Shown in pieces: positions 36,980-51,400 of a DNA stretch of 64,000 nt. Location of the stretch: positions 22,709-86,708 of the forward strand of contig DF241183.1 in assembly GCA_000507305.1 (NCBI GenBank). The letters are read 5' to 3'. The notes beneath the pieces were generated by a model. The model did not search any database. It saw nothing but the letters and a program-made list of their open reading frames with translations, and was not told the origin of the DNA. The position numbers and the translations under genes were made by a program. This stretch comes from Breviolum minutum Mf 1.05b.01. Its lineage: Eukaryota; Sar; Dinophyceae; Suessiales; Symbiodiniaceae. Each line of letters opens with the position of its first letter. Positions within the stretch are counted from its first letter, which is position 1.

Positions 36980-37740
36980 AGAATGTTTTTGGCATGTCCA
37001 TGTTCACCCAACCCTTTTCGACCAGTCTCCATTCTTTGTAGTTGCTGGTTCAGAAATGTTCACAACTCAGAAATGTTGCTGCTGATTCAAAAATCCCATC
37101 AATGCCATGCTTCATAAGGCTTTGATATGGCATTTCAATCGCATTCATCTCAATTCTGAACTGGTCAAGGACCTCATGGATGAAGACCAGCCTTTTGTCA
37201 CTGGTTGTATTTCAAAAAGTGTTTCATATCATTAAAGGAAGATGTGAAGATGTTGGATGAAAAGAAGCTTCTAATGCTGCATGTATATATTAAAGAAAAG
37301 TTCTCCAATGAATTTTAGCTTGGATGATATTGGATATTTGTTGCCAACATTGGATGATATGATGATTTCATCCCTCTTCGAATTGTACATCTCACTCCCT
37401 TCCACTTCATTCCCTCAGGCCCCAGGCCATTCTTCCATGATCATTCCCCAAATCATAAATCCACCAATGGCCTCGGTCAGGTTGGTGGTTTCAACCGGTT
37501 TGAAAAATCTTGGTCAAATTGGATCATTTCCCCAAGTGGGGGTAAAGATAGAAAGTATTTGAAACCACCCCCTACTGAGACCAACTGCAAGCCAAAGGGT
37601 AAAAATCGAACACTCCCATTTTTAACCACCATCTATCTAATTGCAGTATGTAATTAATTGCAAAATACGTTTCAACAAATACCATCGCAAACCCTCGACA
37701 TCGCCTGCTTCTCTTGGAGAGTCTAATCCAGCACAATAAC
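36980..37740 (-). CDS. Weak exon candidates, unknown
   Basis: Two minus-strand open segments: about 37000-37065 (QLQRMETGRKGLGEHGHAKN, acceptor TGAACCAG) and about 37685-37735 (DSPREAGDVEGLRWYLLKR, acceptor GATTAG or GAAGCAG). They may be 5' exons of the locus to the left. Nothing else coding is evident between 37.1 and 37.6 kb except the palindromic element at 37484. Confidence 0.3.
37484..37569. repeat. Short palindromic element, family E copy 1
   Basis: Inverted ends GGTGGTTTCAA and TTTGAAACCACC, about 86 bp, with TCAAATTGGATCATTTCCCC inside. Copy 2 is at 27328. Confidence 0.7.
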
Positions 37741-38049
37741 TCAGAATCCAGGATTCAGGCGAAACTAAGAAACAAGACAACGAAGAGCAAGCAAAAGTGC
37801 AAGAGGTCCTCCGTTTCCAGATATCAATGTGTAAAAAATCCATGGTGGAATTTGATGGAATTTGGCACATGGCAACTAGGGAATCCGGAAAGCAAAGCTG
37901 AAGTGTTCAAGCACTCAATGATGTGTCGGCCTCTAATTTGCCACTCAGTTGTTTTTGATTATTTCGTTCATGCATTCATCCAAATCAGAATTTGATTGCT
38001 GCAAGAAGTATCATATCAATTCATAAGCCAAGCAAACATCAAATGCAAC

Positions 38050-40371
<2,322 letters not shown>

Positions 40372-40787
40372 CTCACGAAACACCGACTTTCCAAAAAAAT
40401 CTGGGGGATGGCAGCATGAAGAAGTTTTGAAAAGCTTTGTTATACAAATCTGGATGTAGAAAATTGGTTGCTATAAGCCTCAGTGTTGTTGCTATATATT
40501 GATGTCTTTTGTGTTGGTATGAACTGGTACAATCTTTCCCTGAACTTCTCCAACTCTCCACCTGCTGGATGAGGATGAAGAAGCCTTGGGCAAGGCAACT
40601 TGGTGCAGGATGGGTGTCTGGTATTGTCTGGTAGCCTCACATTGTATGAATAAACCACTTTAGAGGTTCTGTAGCCCAAAAACGGGGAAACCAGTTTGCT
40701 GCATCTGCTGCATCTGATATATTCTGATTTTCGTGTGTTTGATCGCTTTTTTGAAGACGTCTGATTTGCAGTATATTTTTGTATAGC

Positions 40788-41057
40788 TCAGCTTCTGAGT
40801 ATCTGCAGGTCACAGTGTTTCAGTCCCTCTGCACTCTGATCACCAAGGAGGTACTCGTGTAAAGTGGATTCATTTGTTGAAAACTGAAAGCCGATCGTAT
40901 TTGGACAATTCTTCCTATACACTTCAACGTAAAGACATACTCCTGAAAATAGCAGTACAAACGGCAGACTCGTCCCATACATGCTGAGACTTTGGCCAAC
41001 AATAAAGATGCTAAAGACAATGACAATCTGGCAAATGCACGCAAGCAACAACGGCAT
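40788..41057 (-). CDS. Small two-helix membrane protein, 89 aa, single exon
   Basis: Uninterrupted ATG to TGA. N-terminal MPLLLACICQIVIVFSIFIV is a membrane helix or signal anchor. A second hydrophobic stretch is SLPFVLLFSGVCLYVEV. A hydrophilic C-terminus follows (FSTNESTLHEYLLGDQSAEG). A different frame over 40820-41137 is also open. ATTTGCCAG upstream of residue 10 could be a splice acceptor, in which case this is a terminal exon. No family recognised. Confidence 0.4.
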   Translation of the reverse strand: MPLLLACICQIVIVFSIFIVGQSLSMYGTSLPFVLLFSGVCLYVEVYRKNCPNTIGFQFSTNESTLHEYLLGDQSAEGLKHCDLQILRS

Positions 41058-41103
41058 GCCAGCATGTTGCCGAGATAGAAAATAGAGTCAGGATATATGT
41101 CAC

Positions 41104-41664
41104 TCAGTGAACTCTGGCGATATCTGACATGATACACGTTCTGTCCGCTGCACTGGGACAGAATGAGGATATGCAGCCTATCTCAGTCAATTTGGCATCT
41201 CAGGAAAGTTGAAGGTGTTCTATGTGTTTTTTGTTGGTATGTGTTTTGTTTGCTTCCATTTGCATTGCTTCTTCATAAGGCTTCAAATCCCTCGCTGTCT
41301 CTCCAAAAACTTTGACAGGAAGGCCCAATCTGACACAAAGCGTACGTCAACTGCCTTGGCGATGCATGTGAAGCTGAGATGCTGTCATGCAAGATATACA
41401 AATACGTATGTTGTTTACAGATCTATAGCTTCCGCAAAAAAAAGCAAACTGAAACATATTGAAACATCGGAGATCATCAGAGATCATCGTTTTATCCTTC
41501 AGGAGCGAAGACCTTAGGGCCTGGCAAAGAGTTTCTTCTTTCTGGTAGAGAGGTACGTACTCATGGTCTGCGAAGGGAGAAGGCAGATGTGTGCACCAGA
41601 CAAAGAGGGGGCTATACTTCCTGGCCCAATTAGTGTAGCAATAGTGGACCAAACTGTGAGACAT
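41104..41664 (-). CDS. Small two-exon gene, 66 aa, unknown
   Basis: Exon 1 41664-41513 starts at ATG (MSHSLVHYCYTNWARKYSPL) about 160 nt downstream of the previous gene's stop. Its donor is CTAAG|GTCTTC. Exon 2 41152-41104 after GTCCCAG gives ADRTCIMSDIARVH and TGA. Phases match and the sum is 201 nt, 67 codons. Alternatives exist: exon 1 also reads a terminal frame ending KKKLFARP, and exon 2 a longer frame (YHVRYRQSSLSDIY). Product unknown, aromatic- and Cys-containing. Confidence 0.4.
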
Positions 41665-41825
41665 CAAGATAAGATCTAGACATACAGTAGAATGTAGATT
41701 TATTATATACACATTTATCTCTAGCATTCATTGGCATGATTTAGGAGCACTCAGTGGAGACAAATTTGATTTTTGTCCATTTGGACCAATGGGAGCTATA
41801 CGGCTTACCTAACGGTTGCGTCTTC

Positions 41826-42052
41826 TCAGTCAACCACCCTCCACATCCACAAGTCGCACACCACCCTTTTCAGGAAAGAAATTGCCATGTCAATCGAGCC
41901 GCATCTGATAACATTGTGGAGGAATCCGGTGTCCCAAAATACATTAGGAATTGCCAGGAAACAACTAATGTTTGATTCACATGCCTTGACCAATTTTGAA
42001 GAGTCAAATGGACCTTTGGAACAGTTTGACACTGGAGGAAAGGTTGCGAAGC
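41826..42052 (-). CDS. Last two exons of an unknown gene
   Basis: Exon 42052-42014 (39 nt, LRNLSSSVKLFQ) and exon 41904-41826 (CGSIDMAISFLKRVVCDLWM then WRVVD, TGA) join in phase 2. Acceptors are TTCTAG and TTATCAG, donor is GTCCATT. The tail is amphipathic and Trp-rich. The 5' exon should lie between 42053 and 42529; a segment near 42150-42190 (KDIERKQIPAQ) is a candidate but its phase does not fit directly. A plus-strand open frame over 41773-42111 is taken as the antisense shadow. Confidence 0.5.
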
Positions 42053-42529
42053 CTAGAATTTTGGGACAAACAGAAATCACCGTGGATGGAAAACACGAAC
42101 CGAAGACCTAGCACTTTGCGATAGTCATGTTGCGATGTCCGGACCTTGAGCAGGAATCTGTTTTCGTTCAATATCCTTCAACTTTTGCCAACAAATTCTG
42201 AACATGCAAACGATGCAAAGAACATACCAGTCCAATCTTGGTCATAGCTGGAATCTAAATTAATCCAAATTGTCTTTCCAACAGAGAAGATTTTAATTTA
42301 GATGTGAGGATATACTATATATCATATGCATGTGAAAGTTGCACGCCCAGGTCTTCTGTCCTTGACGCCTGTCTGGCATGTCAATCATTAAATACTTCAG
42401 CGACAAATGTTACAGCACTTGGCCAATGAAGACACCGCCTGACGGCAAGACGTCAACAGCGATACACTTAAGGTATGATGACAATTTGAAATGCAATGCG
42501 TCTTTAACAACAATTACAGGTATATTTTT

Positions 42530-44721
42530 TCAAGTAGGGGCAGCATTCTCTGCTTTCACATGCCCCTCCATGGGAATGCTCCCACCACCACCCATGGCAT
42601 TGGTGGGTGCTACATGTACTAGTGCTACATACCACGGCGATTCCACAACCTAACCTCGCCATGGTCATCAGAAATACCAAATATAAACGTCTTCTGATCC
42701 ATTCAGAATGTTTTATATTGATCCATTTTGATCAAACAAGTGTTAATTTTTCCATGGATTTGATGTATATAAATGTATGCAATATTGGATGAGAAACATC
42801 AAATATGTATACATATATTATATGTTTTCCCATCACCAGCTCTGATCGAATACACTGTAGACTACTGTAGAATACAGAAAAGAACACACCATCGGTGACA
42901 GAAGCGAGTTCCCACCGCCGCTGGCAACTAAGTCTTTGTATCTACAGGTGAGGTGAATGACAATGAAACAACTCTGAACACAATCGATAAACATGATTTG
43001 CTTCGTGCAAAGTCTGACTAGGGAGTGGCACCCTATTGCAAATGTCAATGGATGGAATACGGAGTGCTTCTGCAATTGGAGCAGGCAAACACAGCATGAT
43101 TCACCCTTATCATGGCTCAACCGTGAGGGGTACTGGCGCACACTGGTGGTACATGTTCTGCCCTAAATCTGCAAAAACCCTCACGGCCGACCTGCACAAC
43201 ATTGCAACAAGAGACGCAGGATTTGGTCTCTTCGGCCTGAGCACCACACTGAAGTATTATGGTCGCGGATTTCTGCTTCAGTATTCAAAACCAATTCAGA
43301 TTGGCACTGGAAGTTTTACGACACTGGCACCATATCATGCAATCCTTCCTTCAAGTCTGTGTCTGACCGCCTAGTTACCTGGCTTGCCTCCTCCCCAGTG
43401 AATCTGAGGATGAAACAGTTCCAGAACTCAACTCCATCAATTGAGATAGGCCCTAGTCGTCGTGTCCCAATGAAAGGAGACATGTACTGCAACAATGTGT
43501 CAATGAAGTGAACCTGGAACCTTTGGATTTGGAAGCAAACAAATGGGAGGAAGTATGGTTCAAGAACACAAGACATATCAATAAAATCAACTCCATCGCT
43601 CACAAACCCAGAACACCTGCGTGGCTCTTCCCACACCAAACAAAAATGACATCTAAATGACCAATTTTTATGTTCCAACCTTTCAACGGAACGATTTGGC
43701 CATGGTTTCGGTTGCCTCGATCCCACCAACTGCATCGAAAAGGGGCGCAGCATCCGATGAGTTGGCCTCATATTTTCGGCACCTTTTTGAACCTCCCAAA
43801 AGAACATCAAATACAGGGGGCATTATATTACCAACCCAAACAATGCACCATTATGGGGGAAATCCCTATCATAACTCATATCAAAACATAATTCAATTCC
43901 CCTATCTTTCTTTACGTGCGAAAAAAAAAAAAACAGTTTTTAGGGGTGTATCTAAGGCTGTGAGCCTCGGATTTTGCTTTAGATCAACGTGGATTAGCAT
44001 CTTCGTGGAGTCATAATATGGTGTAATATGTATCTTTCAAATGACTCTGGTACAGTGTACCAAATGCACCAAAGTAGTAGTTGTCATTCCCAATGGTGCA
44101 AACTGAACTCTGAATCATCCACATTTTGGCTAAAACATCTCCTTTGAGCAGCAGACGTGAAATATGTTTCCAAAAGATCACACTTTGTGAGCCACAAAAG
44201 TGGTCCCCCAAACAGGGTCAATCTGAATGATAAACTATGACAAGCTGGGTAAACATGAAAATGAATCCTACATAAAATCCAAAAGGTTTCTTTCAACATG
44301 AACGTGAAAACGAAAACGAAAAAGGGGTCATGGTGAGTGATGTCAGCATAGTACCGCAAAAGATTTATCTATCTCTCCAAGTATGTATAAATATATCTAT
44401 GATATACTCCAGCATCTTGTTCTCAACCCCAGGCTCTTTTACTGAGGCCCCTTGCCATCTTTGCTGCGTCCGAGAGGACCTTAGGATCTTGCCCCCAAGC
44501 CATCTGTTCGAATCTCCGCAATTGAACATTCTCACAAAACCGCTGGATGCAATAGAAAAAATGCTTGTTGCGTTTGAATGTTCTTCATGTTGTCTCTTCA
44601 GTATGTTGAACGTTTTAAAGTAGGTTTCAAACAAATCATTCCAAGCATCTGTCCCATCCATGTTTACTTCTCCTTTGTAAAAAAGGATACATTCACCATG
44701 ATCATGAGTAAAACAACAACA
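42530..44721 (-). CDS. Seven-exon unknown gene, probably membrane-linked
   Basis: Six exons join in phase: 43782-43693 (ANSSDAAPLFDAVGGIEATE), 43616-43379 (238 nt; VLEPYFLPFVCFQIQRFQVH then FIGTRRLGPISIDGVEFWN), 43248-43192 (CGAQAEETKSCVSCCNVVQ), 43069-43032 (KHSVFHPLTFAI), 42941-42890 (YKDLVASGGGNSLLSPM) and 42649-42530 (VVESPWYVALVHVAPTNAMG then HVKAENAAPT, TGA). Introns are 76-240 nt. Every exon length matches its codon count. A further exon 44721-44428 (98 codons; GECILFYKGEVNMDGTDAWN, EEHSNATSIFSIASSGF) is well bounded, but its link to 43782 needs one more exon, perhaps near 44090-44170. An open segment at 45165-45290 (VIGVAMHGCTADSLPL) may be 5' coding. No family recognised; the Cys-rich 19-residue exon is notable. 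Confidence 0.6.
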
Positions 44722-45443
44722 CTGCGAATCAAAAGAAAAAACATTGCCTCCCCTTTGCATCTTCATATTCCAACATCCTTCCTCTAACTTCCAATTCTTC
44801 CAACCAAAAGACGTTGAGCGTCATTTGAGGCCAGGAAGGTGCCTTCATGGCACACGGTGATAGTGATGTTTGCTTGCATATTCATGATTTCATTGGATAA
44901 TAAGATATGACTTATACAGAAAAGGTATATAAATGTATCATGATATAAGAGATACATATTCAACCATTGGCCAAGTGGGTCAATGTTGGCTGTTTACTGT
45001 TCAAGGCATGTTCCCCAATCAGAATCCTGTTCATTCAGGGAGTCCTAGAAAAGTAAACCACCAACTTGCCAATCACTGATTGAATTGATTGACATATGCT
45101 AGATACATTATATACATACTCATGTATCATCTATAATATATACATCGGAATATAACATCAGTTATTAGCGCACAAGGGAATATGTAAAAATAACACCTCC
45201 TGGGAGAGGGAGAGAGTCTGCAGTGCAACCATGCATGGCTACTCCAATCACTTTGACTAAAGTAAGGGAGCTAGGACCAAGCATAAAAACAATGTTTGTC
45301 CTATTCTTGTGCAAACATCTCAGGCAAGACTCCCAAACAGCAAACTTGCCAGTCAAACACCAAACTTCACAAGCTAAATATCAACACCTTGCCCTTCAAA
45401 ACAAACAATTTGTTATGCCCTGTCTTCCTACACTGGAAGGCAT

Positions 45444-48400
45444 CTAACTCTGAAACTCCTTTTTTGAGAAAGCTTCGGTGCTTGGTGTTGATGGTTTGAA
45501 CTCTTGCCATTTTGTTATGAGAGATTCTTCCTCAGTGTCCATCACCAGCATTTTGATGTTTCGACGTCGTCCCACCTGTCCCACCTTCACCCCCCGCCCC
45601 GCCACGCCAAAGCTCTGCAACACCGTTTGCAAGATCTCTTCCGAAGCCCTTCGACCATGGATCACATCATTGACCTGGGCCAAAAGGCAGGTGCCATCCT
45701 TCAAAAAGTGTCTGGAATTCAGATCTGCTTACTGAATCACAGCCAAAGCCTGGAAAAATGTGTTGTATTTGGATCTTTTGGTATGATCATTTATATAATG
45801 CTTTCAAAGATGTACGCAAAGAAGACAAATATGTTCACCGTCACTTGTCGACAATTTTGGTGCAGCGGCTCACTTCCGAGCATTCAGGTGAAGCAGGGCG
45901 GTACAACATTGGTGATCCGACCACAAAAACCAGACTCTCAAATTTTCACCTGGTGCAGAAATTCTAAAACCGCCAACAGTCTCACAAACTATTGGAAGCA
46001 TGTCTCTTTCCATCCTTTTCGTCCCCAGCTCTCCGTGTTCCTTTGTTTAATCCACCCCAAGAGATCTCTGAATCGATAGGTAACTTGGTCTTCACACCAA
46101 TACGGCTACGGTCACATTGAGCTGTGGAAAGGTCGCGAAGACCGGACCAAAGCCGCTGACCACCTGCATCGAGGTAATGGCACCAGGGGTAGATGAACTC
46201 CCTCCCTTTTAGGTCAGTAGAGGGCCATGACCAATGGGAGTAGCACTACCTTTTTCTGAAACTTTTCTGGGTGGTAGATCTGCTTTTGGTAGTTCAAGAA
46301 AATGATTCCACTTCGCAGCAAGTGAAGACCTTCGAAGGAACCTGAGATTCTGACGCCATAACCAGTATGATGGTAGCCACGAAGGGCCTCGGTAGTTCAG
46401 CAAGCTGCTTGACATTCTTTCAAAAAAGCCCTCATCGGTCATGGATTCGTGATGGGTACTCTTTTTCCTTGTTCCAAGAGTTTGATTCTGAACATTCTTG
46501 TCATGGGTCTTCTGAGTTTTGAATAGTTTTTATCTGTTCATCTCTTTAATCAAACACTGTGTACCTGATTGTTTCATCTCCATTATACAATCGAGTGATC
46601 CCGGATCCCCATCCCAGCAACAGTGACCTTTGTTTATTATCACAAGATATTGTTAAGATGATGCGATTGCTCAAACTTCTACCCCATTAGTATCCGCCCC
46701 ATCCTGGCTACGAGAAAACCCTTGGGATTCACACTCTGGTGCTGGTACCACGAAGGTCCAAGGCCTTCGTAAGTCCAAGGGGAGTCAGGTGAGGCTTGGG
46801 GAATGCCTTAACGGGAACTGCTAGGGGTTAGCTCCATAGCACCGTAACACACCTGCTCCTAAGGTTCCCATTATGCTTGGGGAATCTTCAGGGTTTATAC
46901 GTTTGAATGGTGTCAGTCACATGAGTTTTAGATAACCTGAACTCCTTATGCTTCCTCCTAACCACCAGCTAGTTGTGTCAACTTTCTGTTGAAGTAGGAT
47001 TCCAATTCCATAGAAAATATGGTGGGAAGTTGGTTTATAAGATCCGTCTTGAATCTTTCTGGGATCGGAATCTGCATGTGTTCATTCCCGCATCGTGTGG
47101 TAGTATTGATCAGCGTATGGGGAACAGGGGCCGGCGAAGTTGTCACGCCACAAAGCCGCGAAGCCGCTTAACCTTGACCACGCCGCAAAGCCGCGAAGCC
47201 ACAAAGCCACTTGCAGACATTCCCTCACTGGCGCTTTTCAACGCCATAAAGCCGCAAAGCTGCAAAAAACGCAAAACGTGGTCGAATTTGAGTGCACAAA
47301 GAGCCCGGCCAAGGCTTCACGCAACACACTCGCATGCATGGCAGGCCATGAACCGAGGCTTTGGTGCTTTAGTTCGCTTTGGCGCTTTGAGACGCTGTGA
47401 CGCTTTGAGACGCTTTGACGCTTTGAGACGCTTTCACGCTTTGATACGCTTTGTTGGTTTCAAACGCCTGGACGCTCTGAGACGCTTTGAGATGCTTCGA
47501 CGCTTTGACGCTTTCAGATGCTTGGACGCTCGCGGGGCAACAAAAGACATTGGCTGCTCTCTGTACAGAAAAAACGGCTGGTATCTAAAAGTTCGTTTTT
47601 GAAAAAATGTTTGACAATAGTAGTACTTTTGAAGATCAGTTTTAGAAGATTTTCGAGAAGAATTTTGCGGAATACTACTTTGGAAGACTTTTCTTAGAGG
47701 ACTACTTTTATTTTGACCATTGTTTTAAAAACATTTCTGGTTTTTATTAAGAGCAGTTTTGAAGACAGTTTTTTGAAAACTACCTTCGCAAGAATCTGTT
47801 GGAAGATGTTGGAAGGCATTTGAGAAAGCAGTCTAAGTTAGGCAGTCTTCAATGACAGTCCACGTTACGCAGTGTTCGATGACAGCGCAAGTGAGGCAAC
47901 GCTTGAAGGCAGTCATTGATGATAGTTTTTAGTGTTTGAATAGAATAGGGTCAGCGATGACACTGCAACTTTGGTCATGTTCCAAGTTTTTGGTTGCATT
48001 TTTTACATCAGCATTTGTTTGGGCAGTTATTGATGACAGTGTAAGTTAGACTGTCTTTGATGACTGCGCGTTTCTCTTTAAACGATGCAATACGAATCGT
48101 AAACATGGCGCCGTGTGAGAAACCCCGTGTGGCAGTAGCATGACCTCTTCCACCTACTTATCAACAGATTTGAGCTCCCTTACAATGCCTTACGCTTGTT
48201 GGGATGTCAAACCACTGTCGAAATCTTGGTATTTCCAATGGGGCAAAACTTTTGGCAATATTGCAAAGTAAATGCAATATCTTTTTTGAGGGCTTGGAAA
48301 TTGATTCTTCTTGCCGTTCTTGTTGAAAATTTTGAGTTCGGACGTTTGTTTTGCCATTTTCGTCGTTTCACCTTTCACCGGTGTCTTTCTTGCGCAGGAA

Positions 48401-51400
48401 CGCCAAGGCGGTTTTTTTGGGTGATTTTTTGCAACAGCGGTTATCCCATCTCCATTGCCAGGACCTTATGTAAATGAGCAAGTTCCAGGACCGCTAGCAT
48501 CCACCCCACACCATCCCATCGACCGTGCGCGCAAGTTCGATTCGCATGCATTTTGCCCCCAGCCACACCATCCATTGCGTAGCATCTACAATGTGACAAC
48601 ATCAAGGAACATTTACATCCCCCCACCCCAATCCAGAGCGTAACACCGACCATGTTTGCAAGTTCAACGAACGTTAACATACCCCCCCACACCATCCATT
48701 GAGTAGCATCCACAATGATCATGCCTACAATTAAGTTCAAGGATCGCCTCCAGCGTTGACTGCGAGGAAGCTTAAGGACCGTTATAACATTTGCCCCACC
48801 CCACCACATCCATCGCATACATATTTCCACCGTGCGTGCACGTTTAAGGACCTGTAACATCCCCCCACCCCACACCATCCATTGTGTAGCATCCAGCATG
48901 TTTGCAAGTTCAAGGAACGGTCCACCCACAACACCCATGCGCAGTATCCACAGTGTGTGCAAGTTCAAGGCATCAACATGAAGCGGGCAAAAACACGAGA
49001 AACTACTCAACGAAGACGCATGAGCAATTCGGAAAGAATAAGTAAAACAACAAATCAAGAGCCCAAAACCCTCGGGGATTAGCTGGAATCAGGATTCAGG
49101 AATGGGTTAACTCTGGATTTAAGCCCCCTGGATTCTGGGCAAACACCTCAGCATGTTGCAGGGCCTTCCACCAAGAGTTCCACCTCTGTTGGTCTGTGCC
49201 CGTGTGGGGTATGTCTGACATCTGGATTTCAGCTTTTGGTGTAACCCTCGGCATTTTTTCCACATGCTTCTAGTTTCAAGCTAGTTTCTGTCAACCCTTT
49301 GGCCAGCTGCTCGGCTTCTCTTTTAAAATTCCTGAAAGCGCAGCCCGTTGTTCTTTCAAAGAAAGTGTTAGTACTTGACCGCCAAGATGATGTTAATAGC
49401 TGACCACCAATCCCTGATCACAGCAAGATGATGTTAATAGTACAGCAAGTAATCTCATTTGCGCTTTGCAGCTCAGGGTTGCGCTGGTCTGCGTAATCTT
49501 ATTGTGTTTTGCATCTCAGGGTTGCTCTGGTCTGCGTCATCTTCTTGTGTTTTGCAACGCAGGGTTGCGCTGCTCTGCATAGTCTTATCGAAGCACAGAA
49601 TAGCACTGGAGTAGTACTTTGCGGCGCGCGGTAAGGTTACCACCCCCACATATTGTCCACCATGGCTGAAACTACGGTAAAAACCAATAAAACCTAAGCA
49701 TACAAGAATGCCGATGAATAAAAAAATATGGATTTTTTGAAATACGTGTGTTGAGTTGACAAAAGCAGTGAAGCAGCACCTACTAGCAGCGGGATCGCAT
49801 TTTTTGAGCTGCCACCCAAAGTGTCATAGCCTCATCCCATCATTTTTCCAACACGAACGTTATCCGTTATCACAGATTTCGACATGTGTAAAGTATGTAC
49901 CGAAGCACTTTGAACACGAACGTTATCACAGGTTTGGACATGTGTATAGTATGTACCGAAGCAGTGCCCCCGTCCCCCCCAAAAAAAGTTCACCGGTCCC
50001 CCCCCATGAAAACGACAACATGCCATGTTTGTCATGCTGGTACTCTTGCAGCACCATTTTACATGAAAGACCTAGGTCCTAGACATCTGGGACATGCGGT
50101 TGGCATGACTCATGCTGGTACTCTTGCAGCACCCGTTCCCATGAAATTCCTGAACATGTGTCATGCTGGTACTCTTGCAGCACCATTTTACATAAAAGTA
50201 GTAGGTCCTAGACATCTGGGACATGTGGTTGGCATGACTCATGCTGGTACTCTTGCAGCACCAGTTCCCATGAAATTCCTGAACATGTGTGGCACTTTTG
50301 CAGCACCAGTCTAAGAAGTCTGGAACATGTTGGTTACAATCAGAATCAAAACGACAACATGCCATGTTTGTCAGGCTGGTACTCTTGCAGCACCACTCTA
50401 GGTCAAAGTCAAACACACGTTGGTCAAGCTACTGGCGACAACAAGTTTGCAGCACCCAATTCATATGAGATTCCTAGACACGTGGTAGGCGCGGCTCATG
50501 GTGGCATTTAAGTCTAAAACATGATGGTCCAAGGTCATGCTACTGATAGCACGTGTGCAGAGAAGGCATGGTGTGTACCAAAATTTATGTTTTACTAGTA
50601 CCTGCTGTGGCGGTGTGGGACGCTTTGGCGCTTTGAGACGCTTTGGCGCTTTGACACGCTTTGGCGCTTTGAGACGCTTTGGCGCTTTGACACGCTTTGA
50701 CGCTTTGAGACGCTTTGAGATGCTTTGACGCTTCGGCACGCTGCAGCACCGCACGGGATCTGCACATCCACCAAGTCAAGTGCCGGCGCTCCGAACCACT
50801 TTGGCGCTTCTTTGCATGTGGCGCTTTGAAGCTTTGACGCTTAGAGACGCTTTGGCGCTTCGGTGCCGTTCGGCGCTTTGACGCTTTGACGCTTCGGGGC
50901 TTGTTAAGGACTGTGCCTGTCCCCCTTTCCCCGTGCAATGGTATTGATCTTGAGCACGGCAGATCTGTACTACGGTGAGCAACGCCCACCCAATTGCTCA
51001 TTTGCTGGTCATTTAGCAAAGAAAAATGGTCATCTTTTGCTCATTTGCTCACTACCAAGCACCAGCCAGCTAAAATGTCATTACAATCTTGAAGAAATTC
51101 CTAAAGGTCTCAGAGGTGGCAAATGTTGCTGAAGTAAAATCCAAACTTGCGATATGATCTGAGCTGGAAGGCTCACAAAAGCCTAAGATCTAACCGAAAC
51201 GTTGACAAACTTGAAAACGCGATCATTTGTTGGAAGATTTCCCTAATCCCTATTGAATGGATTCTACCACTTTGACCTTAACCGAGATGCCCGTGCCAAA
51301 GAACATGTGCACAAAGAAATCAAGTAATTAAGTAATTCAAGGATGTCCTTTGTAGAAATCAGCCAGCAGCCAGTGATGGTTCCTCAATCACTCCAAACCG

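Noticed and set aside
41773-42111. Plus-strand open frame reading like a real protein
   Set aside because: Mirror of minus exons 42052-42014 and 41904-41826, which join in phase. Purine-N-pyrimidine bias cannot decide strand in mirror register, so some doubt remains.
43036-43374. Plus-strand open frame of 112 codons
   Set aside because: It is in mirror register with the minus exon 43248-43192, which is bounded by CTTCAG and GTCGGC and fits the phases of its neighbours.
45504-46079. 191-codon plus-strand open frame
   Set aside because: Lies opposite two minus-strand exons (45698-45444 and 46205-46116) that have splice sites and a stop in phase. The plus frame has no ATG context or family match.
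46209-46442. Minus-strand frame rich in Trp and Leu
   Set aside because: Competes with exon 46404-46330 in another register, which has canonical borders and phase 0 on both sides.
50461-51019. Minus-strand frames of repeating Lys-Ala-Ser-Gln
   Set aside because: Translation of the GACGCTTTGA minisatellite.
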